Of a stretch of DNA of 64,000 nucleotides, positions 1-8,113 are shown one piece after another. Made by a program: the position numbers and the translations under genes. This stretch comes from Aureimonas phyllosphaerae (GTDB lineage: Bacteria; Pseudomonadota; Alphaproteobacteria; Rhizobiales; Rhizobiaceae). A model generated the notes under the pieces. It did not search any database and was not told the DNA's origin. It worked only from the letters and a program-made list of their open reading frames with translations. Every line of letters starts with the position of its first letter. Position 1 is the first letter of the stretch. Location: the NCBI RefSeq assembly GCF_900113065.1, contig NZ_FOOA01000002.1, forward strand, positions 248,001 to 312,000. The letters run 5' to 3'.

Positions 1-337
1 ACTCGGCTCTCCGTCGACCACCGCGACGTTCGACAACGAGGTGTTCTACTACATCTCGCAGAAGCGCGTGCGCCCCGTGGCTTTCATGAAGCCGCGCCTT
101 GTCGAGCAGCGTATCCTGGCGGTCTATTTCGGACCCGACAACACCGTGCGTCAGATTGCCAACTACGGCCTCCAGGACGGCAAGGTTTTCGACTTCATTT
201 CGCGCACGACGCCAACCGGTGGCCGCGACTCCAGCTTCCTCGGCTCGATCCTCTCCGACGAAGGTCCGGGCTCCGGCAACATCCTCGATACGATGGGCGG
301 CATGGGTCGCTCCGGTGGCGTCTCAGCCGGGCGCTGA
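1..337 (+). CDS. bamE: Outer membrane assembly lipoprotein BamE, C-terminal part (partial)
   Basis: The reading frame is open from base 2 and ends in TGA at 335-337, so the N-terminus with its lipobox lies outside the window. The visible part starts with LGSPSTTATF followed by a YYIS-Q-KR strand, then VEQRILAVYF and RQIANYGLQDG. This is the SmpA/OmlA fold of BamE, a small lipoprotein that stabilises the BAM complex inserting beta-barrel proteins into the outer membrane. The Gly/Ser-rich tail after RTTPTGG resembles rhizobial homologues. A strong terminator follows within 20 bases. Assignment is by remembered family pattern. Confidence 0.85.
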   Translation, partial: LGSPSTTATFDNEVFYYISQKRVRPVAFMKPRLVEQRILAVYFGPDNTVRQIANYGLQDGKVFDFISRTTPTGGRDSSFLGSILSDEGPGSGNILDTMGGMGRSGGVSAGR

Positions 338-348
338 CCGATCTCACG

Positions 349-377
349 AAAAAAGGCCGGCATTGCCGGCCTTTTTT
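349..377. terminator. Bidirectional intrinsic terminator between bamE and nusB
   Basis: A perfect 7-bp stem (GGCCGGC 355-361, GCCGGCC 365-371) with a 3-base loop is flanked by six A on the left and six T on the right. It therefore reads as a Rho-independent terminator on both strands, serving the convergent genes bamE and nusB. Confidence 0.92.
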
Positions 378-408
378 ATGCGCGGTGGAAGCCGACGCCA
401 TGACGTCG

Positions 409-909
409 TCAGTCCGCTTCCTTGGGATCCTGGCCGCGCCCCTCGCCGCGCGAACGGCGGGCGACCCGATCGAGCACAGCGTTCACGAGACGCGACTCGT
501 CCTCGTCGTAGAATGCCTTTGCGATATCGACATACTCGCTGACGATCACCGCGACGGGCACGTCCTTGCGGGCCGTGACCTCGTAGGTGCCCGCGCGCAG
601 GATGGCGCGCAGCGTGGTGTCGAGGCGAGCCAGCGGCCAGTCCGTCGTCAGCGACGAGTGGATGAGCGGGTCGATGAAGGTCTGTCCGCGGACGACGCCG
701 GAGACGATGTCGCGAAACCACGCGGCGTCGGCTTCGCGATAGGTGTCGCCGTCGACCTCCTGTCCGAGACGGAACGCCTCGTATTCCGCGACCGTCTCAA
801 GAAGGCCGGTGCCGCCGACGTCCATCTGGTAGAGAGCCTGAACGGCTGCAAGGCGGGCTGCGCCGCGCTTGTTGGCGGGGCGGAAGTTGCGGAGGGCTGC
901 GTCGGCCAT
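409..909 (-). CDS. nusB: Transcription antitermination factor NusB
   Basis: 166-aa protein of normal NusB length. The N-terminal helix ([18 protein letters not shown]) and the C-terminal part ([17 protein letters not shown], then a [12 protein letters not shown] helix) are diagnostic of NusB, the all-helical protein that binds boxA RNA with S10 to allow antitermination of rRNA transcription. It is the last gene of the minus-strand ribD-ribE-ribH-nusB run; its ATG lies one base after the ribH stop, so translation is probably coupled. The C-terminus is charged ([13 protein letters not shown]) and likely disordered. Confidence 0.95.
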   Translation of the reverse strand: MADAALRNFRPANKRGAARLAAVQALYQMDVGGTGLLETVAEYEAFRLGQEVDGDTYREADAAWFRDIVSGVVRGQTFIDPLIHSSLTTDWPLARLDTTLRAILRAGTYEVTARKDVPVAVIVSEYVDIAKAFYDEDESRLVNAVLDRVARRSRGEGRGQDPKEAD

Positions 910-910
910 G

Positions 911-1357
911 TCAGGCTCCGAGACGCTTGCGGACGGCGATCATGGCCAGCGCGGCGGCGGCTGCGTCGCCGCCCTTGTTCTTGCGATCCGGCATCGCCCG
1001 CTCCAGCGCCTGTTCCTCGTTCTCGACCGTCAGGATCCCGTTGCCGATCGCCAGACCTTCGTGAACCGAAAGGTCCATCAGCGCCCGGCAGGACTCGTTG
1101 GCCACGATGTCGAAATGATAGGTCTCGCCGCGGATCACGCAACCTAGCGCGATGAACCCGTCGTACTCGGTCGCGCCCTCGTCGGCACCGCTGAGCGCAA
1201 ATCCGACCACCGCCGGAATTTCCAGCGCGCCGGGAACGGTCACGACGTCGTAGGTGGCACCTGCCGCATCGAGATGTGCCTTCGCCCCTGCCAACTGATG
1301 GTCCGCGACGTGATCGTAGAACCGGGCCTCGATGATGAGCAGATGCGGAGCGGACAT
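911..1357 (-). CDS. ribH: 6,7-dimethyl-8-ribityllumazine synthase
   Basis: 148 aa, full length. Condenses 5-amino-6-ribitylamino-uracil with dihydroxybutanone phosphate to lumazine, the penultimate step of riboflavin synthesis. Visible signatures are VPGALEIP (about 41-48), [12 protein letters not shown] (72-83) containing the catalytic histidine, and the terminal [11 protein letters not shown] helix. It sits between ribE and nusB in the same direction. Rhizobiales often carry a second lumazine synthase elsewhere; this one, next to nusB, is the biosynthetic RibH1 type by position (inference). Confidence 0.95.
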   Translation of the reverse strand: MSAPHLLIIEARFYDHVADHQLAGAKAHLDAAGATYDVVTVPGALEIPAVVGFALSGADEGATEYDGFIALGCVIRGETYHFDIVANESCRALMDLSVHEGLAIGNGILTVENEEQALERAMPDRKNKGGDAAAAALAMIAVRKRLGA

Positions 1358-1461
1358 GACAGCTTTCCAAAACGGGACGGCACGCGATTCAGCGACGCGC
1401 GGAGCGCCGGGTCATGCGAAGCCAACGAACGGGAACGAGTGGGCGCGGTCGGCCTTCCGAA

Positions 1462-2076
1462 TTACTCGGCCTGTCCGGGCCCGAACAGACGCTCCGCATA
1501 GCGTGCAATCTGATCGACCTCAAGGTTCACGTGGTCCCCCTCGCCCTTTTCGCCCCATGTCGTCACCTCCAGCGAGTGGCGGATGAGGAGAACGTCGAAC
1601 TGGTGGCTCGAAACGCCGTTGACCGTCAGCGACGTTCCGTCGAGGCAGACAGACCCCTTCGGGGCGATGTAACGGGACAGTTCCGGCGGCGCCTCGAGCG
1701 TGAAGCGGACGGCCTCGCCCTCGTCCTTGCGCGAGACGATGCGCGCCTGCCCGTCGACATGGCCGGACACGAGATGCCCGCCGAGTTCGTCGCCGAGCTT
1801 CAGCGCACGTTCCAGATTGATGCGGCTTCCCTCCACCCACTGCCCGGCGGTCGTGAGCCGCAACGCCTCTTCCCAGGCCTCGACCTCGAACCACGCCGCG
1901 TTGGCGTTCTGCTCCGGCAGGCGGGTTACGGTGAGGCAGACGCCGGAACAGGCGATGGAGGCGCCGATCAGGATCGTCGCCGGATCGTAAACGGTCTCGA
2001 TCCGAAACCGGCGACCTGCGCTCAAAGGTTGGACGCTGGCAACGCGTCCAACGTCGGAGACGATTCCGGTGAACAT
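1462..2076 (-). CDS. ribE: Riboflavin synthase, alpha subunit
   Basis: 204 aa from the ATG at 2076, which gives the canonical N-terminus MFTGIV and has an AAAGGA ribosome site seven to eight bases upstream; an earlier in-frame ATG at 2094 would add six residues and is less likely. Two tandem lumazine-binding repeats are visible (CSGVCLTV in the first, LDGTSLTVNGV in the second). The enzyme dismutates two lumazine molecules to riboflavin. Its first 55 bases overlap the end of ribD in another frame, an unusually long overlap. Confidence 0.94.
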   Translation of the reverse strand: MFTGIVSDVGRVASVQPLSAGRRFRIETVYDPATILIGASIACSGVCLTVTRLPEQNANAAWFEVEAWEEALRLTTAGQWVEGSRINLERALKLGDELGGHLVSGHVDGQARIVSRKDEGEAVRFTLEAPPELSRYIAPKGSVCLDGTSLTVNGVSSHQFDVLLIRHSLEVTTWGEKGEGDHVNLEVDQIARYAERLFGPGQAE

Positions 2077-3191
2077 GGCTCGATCCTTTCCCATTCGCTC
2101 CAGTCGTCGTCGCCGAACCGCTCGCGTCGGGCAAGACGGAAATTGTTCGGGGCAAGAACGCCGTCCGGCGCCGCGACCCCACTGGACCTGATCTCGACCG
2201 GCGAGCGGATGACGACGATCCGGTCCACGAGTTCGGCCTCGAGGAACGCAGCGGCCAGCACCGGACCCCCCTCGACCATCAGTGTCTGCACGCCCGCGGA
2301 GGGCATCGCGTGGAGGAGTCGACGCAGGTCATCCCGATCGTAGCCGGACAGACGAAGCAGCCGACAGCCAGCACGGCGATAGGGCACCGCTTCCGCACCG
2401 TCAGGATTTCGCGTCGAGGCGATGAGCGTCGGAACGGAGCGGGCCGTCGTGACGAGCTGGGCGTCGAGCGGCAGCCGAAGCTGCGGATCGACGACGATCC
2501 GGATCGGCGATCGTCCGGAAAGGCCCGGCAGGCGACAGGTCAGGAGTGGATCGTCGGCCACGGCCGTGCCGACGCCAACCATGATGGCGTCGGAGTTCGC
2601 CCGCAGGAGGTGAACCTGTCGATTGGCGATCCGCCCGCTGATGCCGATCCGCTCGCCGCCCAATCGTCCGACGAACCCGTCGCGCGAGACCGCCATCTTG
2701 AGCGTCACGAACGGACGCCCGAAGCGGAGGCGCTGGAGAAACCCCTCGAACGGACGAGTCACCACCCCCTCGCCGCTCAGGCAGCGCACCTCGATGCCCG
2801 CAGCCCGCAGGATCTCGACGCCGCGCCCGTTGACCCGAGGATCGGGATCGGGCGCGCCCACCACGACGCGGGAGACGCCGGCCTCGACGAGTGAATCGGC
2901 ACACGGGCTCGTGCGCCCGTGATGCGCGCAGGGCTCGAGCGTCACGTAGGCCGTCGAACCACGCGCATCGGCCCCCGCATCGGCCAGCGCCACCCTCTCG
3001 GCGTGGGGTCGCCCACCCCAGGCGGTAACACCGCGGCCGACGACGCGCGCCGTCGCGCCAGATCCCTGAACGAGTAAGGCGCCGACCGACGGGTTTTCGG
3101 CCGTCAGGCCGACATGGCGCAGCGATAGCCGACGAGCGACGGCCATGAAGCGTTCGTCGTCGGCATGCTGCCGGTCCGTCGAATCAGCCAC
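2022..3191 (-). CDS. ribD: Bifunctional diaminohydroxyphosphoribosylaminopyrimidine deaminase / uracil reductase
   Basis: 389 aa with two domains. The N-terminal cytidine-deaminase-like domain has the zinc site HAE (63-65) and PC (87-88) with C97. The C-terminal reductase domain (from about residue 160) has [10 protein letters not shown] and the EGGP motif near residue 306. It carries out the second and third steps from GTP to riboflavin. The start overlaps the end of nrdR by 8 bases and the end overlaps the ribE start by 55 bases, so nrdR-ribD-ribE are tightly linked. The tail after EWERIEP is encoded in the overlap and looks unconserved. Confidence 0.95.
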   Translation of the reverse strand: MADSTDRQHADDERFMAVARRLSLRHVGLTAENPSVGALLVQGSGATARVVGRGVTAWGGRPHAERVALADAGADARGSTAYVTLEPCAHHGRTSPCADSLVEAGVSRVVVGAPDPDPRVNGRGVEILRAAGIEVRCLSGEGVVTRPFEGFLQRLRFGRPFVTLKMAVSRDGFVGRLGGERIGISGRIANRQVHLLRANSDAIMVGVGTAVADDPLLTCRLPGLSGRSPIRIVVDPQLRLPLDAQLVTTARSVPTLIASTRNPDGAEAVPYRRAGCRLLRLSGYDRDDLRRLLHAMPSAGVQTLMVEGGPVLAAAFLEAELVDRIVVIRSPVEIRSSGVAAPDGVLAPNNFRLARRERFGDDDWSEWERIEPCSPESSPTLDALPASNL

Positions 3192-3663
3192 GGTCTTCGG
3201 TCTGAGTTTCAGGCGCTGCGGTCAGTTCGCTGATGATGGACTCGAAGTCGCGCGCTTCGCGGAAGTCGCGATAGACCGAGGCGAAGCGAACGAAGGCGAC
3301 GTCGTCGAAACCGCGCAGGGCTTCCATCACCAACCGTCCAATGGCCTCGGAGGGAATGTCGGATTCACCCGTCGATTCTAGCTGGCGCACGATCCCAGAG
3401 ATCATCCGCTCGACCCTCTCTTCCTCCACCGGCCGCTTGCGCAGCGCGGTGTGGATGGATCGGGCGAGCTTGTCGCGCTCGAAGGGAACGCGACGCCCGG
3501 ACTTCTTGACCACCATCAGGTCGCGAAGCTGCACGCGTTCGAAGGTCGTGAATCGCCCGCTGCAGTCCGGACAGATCCGGCGCCGACGGATGGCCCCGCC
3601 GTCCTCGGCGGGGCGCGAATCCTTCACCTGGCTGTCCGGCGACCCGCAGTAGGGGCAACGCAT
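3184..3663 (-). CDS. nrdR: Transcriptional repressor NrdR
   Basis: 159 aa. The zinc ribbon is complete: CPYC at 3-6 and CPDC at 31-34. It is followed by an ATP-cone domain (about 49-139; [16 protein letters not shown]). NrdR senses ATP/dATP and represses ribonucleotide reductase genes. Placement between glyA and ribD is common in alphaproteobacteria. It starts 9 bases after the glyA stop and overlaps ribD by 8 bases, so it is probably cotranscribed with both. Confidence 0.96.
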   Translation of the reverse strand: MRCPYCGSPDSQVKDSRPAEDGGAIRRRRICPDCSGRFTTFERVQLRDLMVVKKSGRRVPFERDKLARSIHTALRKRPVEEERVERMISGIVRQLESTGESDIPSEAIGRLVMEALRGFDDVAFVRFASVYRDFREARDFESIISELTAAPETQTEDRG

Positions 3664-3672
3664 GCGGCTGGA

Positions 3673-4992
3673 TCAGCCGAGATTGGCGTAGATCGGGAAG
3701 CGACCGGTGAGTTCCAGCACCTTCTCCTTCACGCGCGCTTCGGTGGCGGCGTTGCCCTCGTCGGAGTTCGAGGACTTCAGGCCGTCGAGAACCTCGACGA
3801 TCAGACGTCCGACCTGACGGAACTCTTCCGTGCCGAAACCGCGGGTCGTGGCCGCCGGGGTGCCGACGCGGATGCCCGAGGTGATCGCCGGCTTCTCCGG
3901 GTCGTTCGGCACGCCGTTCTTGTTGCAGGTGATGCCGGCGCGGCCGAGCGCGATCTCGGTCGCCTTGCCGGTCAGCATCTTCGGGCGCAGGTCGACCAGC
4001 ATCAGGTGCGTGTCGGTGCCCCCCGAGACGATGTCGAGGCCGCCTTCGCGAAGCGTCTCGGCCAGAACCTTGGCGTTGTCGGCGACCGCCTTGATGTAGG
4101 AACGGTAGCCCGGCTGCAGCGCCTCGCCGAAGGCCACGGCCTTGCCGGCGATGACGTGCATCAGCGGCCCGCCCTGCAGGCCCGGGAAGATCGCCGAGTT
4201 GATCTTCTTGGCGATGTCCTCATCGTTGGTGAGGATCAGGCCGCCGCGGGGGCCGCGCAGGGTCTTGTGCGTCGTCGAGGTCGCGACGTGAGCGTGCGGG
4301 AACGGGCTCGGGTGCTGGCCACCCGCCACCAGACCGGCGAAGTGCGCCATGTCGACCCAGAGATAGGCTCCGACCGCATCGGCGATCGCGCGGAAGCGCG
4401 CGAAGTCGATGATGCGCGAATAGGCCGAGCCGCCGGCCACGATGATTTCCGGCTTGTGCTCATGCGCCAGACGCTCCACCGCGTCGTAGTCGATGAGGCC
4501 CGTCGACAGGTCGAGGCCGTACTGCACGGCATTGAACCAGCGGCCGGACAGGTTGGGCTTGGCACCGTGCGTCAGATGTCCGCCCGCATCGAGGCTCATG
4601 CCGAGGATCGTCGCGCCGGGCTTCGTCAGGGCGAGAAGAACGCCCTGGTTGGCCTGGCTGCCGGAGTTCGGCTGGACGTTCGCGAAACCGCAACCGAAGA
4701 GCGCCTTGGCGCGGTCGATCGCCAGTTGCTCGACGACGTCGACGAACTCGCAGCCGCCGTAGTAGCGGCGGCCGGGATAGCCCTCGGCGTACTTGTTGGT
4801 GAGGACCGAGCCCTGCGCTTCGAGAACGGCGCGCGAGACGATGTTCTCGGAGGCGATCAGTTCGATCTCGTGCTGCTGACGATGCAGCTCGTCGCGCATC
4901 GCGCCGAAGAGGTCGGCGTCGACGGCGGCGATGCCGTCGGTGAAGAAGCCACTATGAGCGGTCGTCGTGTCGAGAACGTGAGCATGCGACAT
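3673..4992 (-). CDS. glyA: Serine hydroxymethyltransferase
   Basis: 439 aa PLP enzyme converting serine and tetrahydrofolate to glycine and methylene-THF. The PLP lysine is K243 in [11 protein letters not shown]; other conserved blocks are ELIASEN (44-50), [15 protein letters not shown] (68-82) and [11 protein letters not shown] (105-115). An AGGAGA ribosome site precedes the ATG. It is the first gene of the minus-strand glyA-nrdR-ribD-ribE-ribH-nusB series. About 100 bases upstream separate it from the terminator of ldtP; no riboswitch could be recognised there. Confidence 0.97.
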   Translation of the reverse strand: MSHAHVLDTTTAHSGFFTDGIAAVDADLFGAMRDELHRQQHEIELIASENIVSRAVLEAQGSVLTNKYAEGYPGRRYYGGCEFVDVVEQLAIDRAKALFGCGFANVQPNSGSQANQGVLLALTKPGATILGMSLDAGGHLTHGAKPNLSGRWFNAVQYGLDLSTGLIDYDAVERLAHEHKPEIIVAGGSAYSRIIDFARFRAIADAVGAYLWVDMAHFAGLVAGGQHPSPFPHAHVATSTTHKTLRGPRGGLILTNDEDIAKKINSAIFPGLQGGPLMHVIAGKAVAFGEALQPGYRSYIKAVADNAKVLAETLREGGLDIVSGGTDTHLMLVDLRPKMLTGKATEIALGRAGITCNKNGVPNDPEKPAITSGIRVGTPAATTRGFGTEEFRQVGRLIVEVLDGLKSSNSDEGNAATEARVKEKVLELTGRFPIYANLG

Positions 4993-5090
4993 GACCGGTT
5001 TCTCCTCGCGTCGGCGGCGCTCGGGGCCGCGATTGGGCGGCGCCTTAACACGTTCCCGCCCGAGGCGCCACAGACGGGAACGAAACGGGA

Positions 5091-5118
5091 AAGGGCCCGG
5101 CGTCGCCGCCGGGCCCTT
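5091..5118 (-). terminator. Intrinsic terminator after the L,D-transpeptidase gene
   Basis: Perfect 12-bp stem AAGGGCCCGGCG / CGCCGGGCCCTT (5091-5102, 5107-5118) with a 4-base loop, 20 bases past the stop of the minus-strand transpeptidase gene. The T tract is short (TTT then CCC), so termination may rest on the stem. Confidence 0.75.
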
Positions 5119-5138
5119 TCGAAATCAGTCCGCGCCGA

Positions 5139-6467
5139 TCAGTACGGCAGGTCGGCGTAGGCCTGCTCGCCCTGAGCATAGGCCGTCGGGCGCGCATCGG
5201 TCATGACGAGCTGATCCGCACCGTCGCGAGCGTAGATGTCGTCGCGGAACTGCACCACGGTCGGGTCGGTTGCCCAGGCCGTTAGGTAGGTGAAGTGCAG
5301 CGGCACCGGGTTCGTGAAGTTCACGTCCTGACGCGTGCGGGCAGCGATCGTCTTCTCGATCGCGGCGCGGTCCCAACCCGGCGTGTCGCGGGCCAGCCAG
5401 ACGATCAGGTCGCGCACGTTCTGGACGCGAACGCAGCCGGACGACTCGAAGCGCATAAGCTGCGAGAAGACGCTCTGCTGCGGCGTGTCGTGCATGTAGA
5501 CCGAGTACGGGTTCGGGAAGTTGATCTTCACCGACGACATCGCGTTCATCCGGCCCGGATTCTGGCGGAATAGATATTTGACCGCCTCGTCCGTCTGCCA
5601 GTTGATCGTCTCCGGCGGCACGACGCTGCCGTCCGCCGCGTAGATGATGATGTCGTTGCGCTGCAGATAGGTCGGGTCCTTCTGCATCAGCGGGATGATG
5701 TCCTTGCGGACGATCGACGCCGGCGCGTGCCAGTACGGGTTGAGGTTGAGGTTGGTGATCTTCGAGTCGAGGATCGGCGTCTGACGGTCGATCTTGCCGA
5801 CGACCGCCGTGTGACGCTGCACGACGCGGCCGTTCTCCACAGCCTCGATCGAGGCCGCGGGGATGTTGACCATCACGAAGCGACCCGGATCGAGCTGGAT
5901 TGCCGACAGGCGCTGGATGTTAGTGTTGAGCTGCGCCAGACGCACGTCCGCCGGCACGTTGAGCGCCTTGAAGGTGTATTCGCCAACGGCGCCGTCGGCC
6001 GGCAGGCCGTGGCGGGCCTGGAAGCGCTTCACCGCGGCGTCGACATAGGTGTCGAAGGCCTGCGACGCACCGGCGGAGCGGTCGAGATCGCCCGAAGCGA
6101 CGAGACGTTCGCGCAGATAGGGAACGGCCGCGTTCTGCACGCCGAGTTCCAGCTTGCCGCTGTCCGGCACGCGCTGCCAGCCGCCGGCCATCGCGATCTG
6201 CTGGTACTGGCCGACAGCCTGCTGCATCGCCTGCAGCGTGTTCGGCGAGAAGACCGGCTGGTTCGAGGCGACATTGCGCACGCTGGCCTGACGCGTGTCG
6301 AACTGATCGTTCCAGCCGCCGCGGTTCGGCGCCGCGAGGACGCCTTCCAGCGCCGATTGCGCGCGCGCGGAGCCGGCGAAAGCCCCTGCCCCCAGCATGG
6401 TCGCCGCACCCGCCACGAAGCGCCGGCGGCTCATGCGGATCGAACGGTTGTCTGCGCCCTCAGTCAT
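5139..6467 (-). CDS. ldtP: YcbB-type L,D-transpeptidase, Tat-exported (LdtP-like)
   Basis: 442 aa from the ATG at 6467, chosen because AAGGGG lies 8 bases upstream; upstream in-frame codons look like leader. A twin-arginine signal (SRRRFVAGAA, ending near GSARAQ) predicts export. A peptidoglycan-binding segment (about 145-175: VKRFQARHGLPADG) precedes the YkuD catalytic domain with HDTP and SSGCVRVQN, whose cysteine is the nucleophile. SSGC in place of SHGC is normal for the YcbB branch. The enzyme forms 3-3 cross-links or attaches proteins to peptidoglycan. ldtR lies upstream on the same strand, but a terminator separates them. The symbol follows the Liberibacter/Sinorhizobium ldtR-ldtP pair (inference). 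Confidence 0.88.
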   Translation of the reverse strand: MTEGADNRSIRMSRRRFVAGAATMLGAGAFAGSARAQSALEGVLAAPNRGGWNDQFDTRQASVRNVASNQPVFSPNTLQAMQQAVGQYQQIAMAGGWQRVPDSGKLELGVQNAAVPYLRERLVASGDLDRSAGASQAFDTYVDAAVKRFQARHGLPADGAVGEYTFKALNVPADVRLAQLNTNIQRLSAIQLDPGRFVMVNIPAASIEAVENGRVVQRHTAVVGKIDRQTPILDSKITNLNLNPYWHAPASIVRKDIIPLMQKDPTYLQRNDIIIYAADGSVVPPETINWQTDEAVKYLFRQNPGRMNAMSSVKINFPNPYSVYMHDTPQQSVFSQLMRFESSGCVRVQNVRDLIVWLARDTPGWDRAAIEKTIAARTRQDVNFTNPVPLHFTYLTAWATDPTVVQFRDDIYARDGADQLVMTDARPTAYAQGEQAYADLPY

Positions 6468-6506
6468 TCTCGAACCCCTTGGCAAGTCTTGCCCACTTGC
6501 GCCGCA

Positions 6507-6531
6507 ACATAGGGGCGGCTTGGTAAACCAA
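6507..6531 (-). promoter_or_regulatory. Candidate ldtP promoter -10 with overlapping palindrome
   Basis: On the minus strand CTATGT (6512-6507) fits an alphaproteobacterial -10. Just upstream, where a repressor would block RNA polymerase, lies TTGGT-AA-ACCAA (6520-6531). No convincing -35 is visible. LdtR binding here is inference from the neighbouring gene. Confidence 0.4.
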
Positions 6532-6671
6532 AGCGTAACGGGCAATCACGGAAGCGAGTGGACGCGTGCGCCCGTCGCGTGAAGGCTCGAAAGGCCATTG
6601 GAATGCGGCAAAAAGGGGGATCGCGCGTACCTCAGTTGGCAAGGCGCCGCGACTTTTGGATGCTGTGTTGC

Positions 6672-6708
6672 AAAAAGCCCCACGAGCGGAACGACGCTCG
6701 CAGGGCTT
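6672..6708 (-). terminator. Intrinsic terminator after ldtR
   Basis: Two stacked stems, AAGCCC/GGGCTT (6675-6680, 6703-6708) and CGAGCG/CGCTCG (6683-6688, 6695-6700), are followed on the minus strand by five T. This separates ldtR from ldtP and implies a separate promoter for ldtP. Confidence 0.88.
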
Positions 6709-6756
6709 GGGAGGACCGCGCACTGGAGGACGCGCGATCAGCCGATGGGGATGGGC

Positions 6757-7269
6757 TTACAGGCGATACATGATCGAATCGTTCCAGAAGCGATCGAGGC
6801 GCTGGAGAGACTTGTTGAGCTTCTGGAATTCGCCCTCGTCGAGCCCGCCGACCTTATCGATCGAGCCGATGTGCCGGTCGTAGAGTTCGGCGACGATCTC
6901 GGCGACCTCGATGCCCGACTTCGTCAGGGAGACGCGGACGGCGCGGCGATCGACACGGGAGCGCTGGTGATCGATGAAGCCGAGCTCAACGAGCTTCTTG
7001 AGGTTGTAGGAGACGTTGGAGCCGAGATAGAAACCACGGGTGCGAAGCTCGCCGGCCGTCAGCACCGAGTCGCCGATGTTGAACAGGAGCAGCGCCTGGA
7101 CCGCGTTGATATCGGTTCGACCGGCGCGGTCGAACTCATCCTTGATGACGTCCAGCAGGCGGCGGTGCAGACGCTCCACCAGTTGCAACGTCTCGAGGTA
7201 CAGCATCTTCAGCTCGGGCTTGTCTTCCTTCACAAGCTCTGCAGGGCGCTTGGCGACCGTATTCTTCAT
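6757..7269 (-). CDS. ldtR: MarR-family regulator LdtR
   Basis: 170 aa from ATG 7269 (GGGA six bases upstream); a GTG at 7281 would add four residues. The winged-helix region contains VQALLLFNIGDSVLTAGELRTRG, the recognition helix YLGSNVSYNLKKLVELGFI, and the wing DRRAVRVSLT. This matches LdtR, the MarR-type protein known in Liberibacter and Sinorhizobium to control an L,D-transpeptidase and stress tolerance. Its position next to an L,D-transpeptidase gene agrees. It ends in its own terminator. Palindromes upstream suggest autoregulation. Confidence 0.9.
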   Translation of the reverse strand: MKNTVAKRPAELVKEDKPELKMLYLETLQLVERLHRRLLDVIKDEFDRAGRTDINAVQALLLFNIGDSVLTAGELRTRGFYLGSNVSYNLKKLVELGFIDHQRSRVDRRAVRVSLTKSGIEVAEIVAELYDRHIGSIDKVGGLDEGEFQKLNKSLQRLDRFWNDSIMYRL

Positions 7270-7346
7270 GATCGATCCCACTGTTGCTTCCCGAGGTTCT
7301 TCATGACCTCGTCTTGTCCTGCAACTTAGGGGCTGCGTCTAAAATT

Positions 7347-7381
7347 CGTTTTAAAACGCAGGCTTAACGCGGAGTTTAAAC
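7347..7381. promoter_or_regulatory. Paired AT-rich palindromes upstream of ldtR, candidate operator
   Basis: A perfect palindrome CGTTTTAAAACG (7347-7358) and a second, GTTTAAAC (7374-7381), have centres 25 bp apart, about 80-110 bp upstream of the ldtR start. They stand out in GC-rich surroundings. Two sites spaced by about 2.4 helical turns would suit dimeric MarR proteins; LdtR is the obvious candidate. Confidence 0.5.
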
Positions 7382-7446
7382 ATTCGAAGCGCTTTCGTGC
7401 TGAACGCGAAGTGAACAGCACGACCCGAATTGGAACCGTTTCGGCC

Positions 7447-7875
7447 TCACCGATCGCCGCGCAGGCGCCGGTGACGCTCCACCGCGCCGACGATCCGAAG
7501 CGCCGCGAGGAGCGCGAGCCCGAAGGCATGACCGCCGAGCAGCAGCGGGTCGGTGCCGAAGAGATGCGGGAAGCCCAGCCGCATCACGCCCTCGCAGGCG
7601 GCGACGAGAATCCAGATCACGCCGCCCCACGACGTCGCGAGCCACAGCCCGGTGCCGGCCACAGGATAAAGGACAGCCAGCGACGGACAGGCGATGCGCC
7701 ACCAGACCGGCATCAGATCGAACCGCCAGAGCGGCCCGTCGAAGACGCCGATCAGACGGATCCAGTAGACGAGGCCCATGCCGAACATCGCAAGGCCGGC
7801 GATGCGGCACAGCCAGACGATCAGCGTGCGGTTGAGCGTCTCGTCGCGGTCCCGTTCGAAGATTTCCAGCGTCAT
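7447..7875 (-). CDS. DUF6163-like integral membrane protein
   Basis: 142 aa, mostly hydrophobic. Four membrane segments are visible: about 19-41 (VWLCRIAGLAMFGMGLVYWI), 58-80, 82-95 and 113-128. The C-terminus is basic (VERHRRLRGDR). No catalytic motif is seen. From memory this is the family called DUF6163, which occurs beside ldtR in Rhizobiales; function unknown. It lies upstream of ldtR on the same strand with a 165-base gap holding the palindromes, and an 8-bp inverted repeat (TCGTGCTG 7395-7402, CAGCACGA 7416-7423) follows its stop. Confidence 0.7.
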   Translation of the reverse strand: MTLEIFERDRDETLNRTLIVWLCRIAGLAMFGMGLVYWIRLIGVFDGPLWRFDLMPVWWRIACPSLAVLYPVAGTGLWLATSWGGVIWILVAACEGVMRLGFPHLFGTDPLLLGGHAFGLALLAALRIVGAVERHRRLRGDR

Positions 7876-7991
7876 GGATGCCGCAACGGGTCGCCGGTGC
7901 GGCAGGGCGCGAACGCCGGGATCGAAGGGGTCATGCAGGGTCCTGACTGAGGCGCGCGGAGGACCTTCAAAGGATGCCGCGCGAGGGACAA

Positions 7992-8020
7992 AGGCTATGC
8001 ACCTCGCCCTTCGCCGTCAA
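7992..8020 (-). promoter_or_regulatory. Possible promoter for the DUF6163-like gene
   Basis: Minus strand TTGACG (8020-8015), 17-base spacer, TAGCCT (7997-7992). The -35 is good, the -10 weak; the leader would be about 110 bases. Confidence 0.35.
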
Positions 8021-8052
8021 TTGCGAGGGTTTCGCGGCAGGATCGACGGGGG

Positions 8053-8082
8053 TTGAACAAGGGCTTGCGCCGGGGGCATACC
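8053..8082 (+). promoter_or_regulatory. Possible hemB promoter
   Basis: TTGAAC (8053-8058), 18-base spacer, CATACC (8077-8082), about 25-30 bases before the hemB ATG with GAAGGA between. Partial match to consensus only. Confidence 0.4.
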
Positions 8083-8113
8083 AGCGCCGAGATCGAGACG
8101 AAGGAACTGCATC

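Noticed and set aside
911-3191. Possible FMN riboswitch for the rib genes
   Set aside because: The rib genes overlap each other and nrdR; no leader space or RFN-type sequence exists within the run.
5139-6467. SSGC in the L,D-transpeptidase seen as a damaged SHGC active site
   Set aside because: The YcbB branch normally carries SSGCVRV, so the site is intact.
6625-6710. tRNA-like segment with a CTCAGTTGGC D-loop-like run
   Set aside because: No anticodon stem, T-arm or matching acceptor stem; the right half is the ldtR terminator hairpin.
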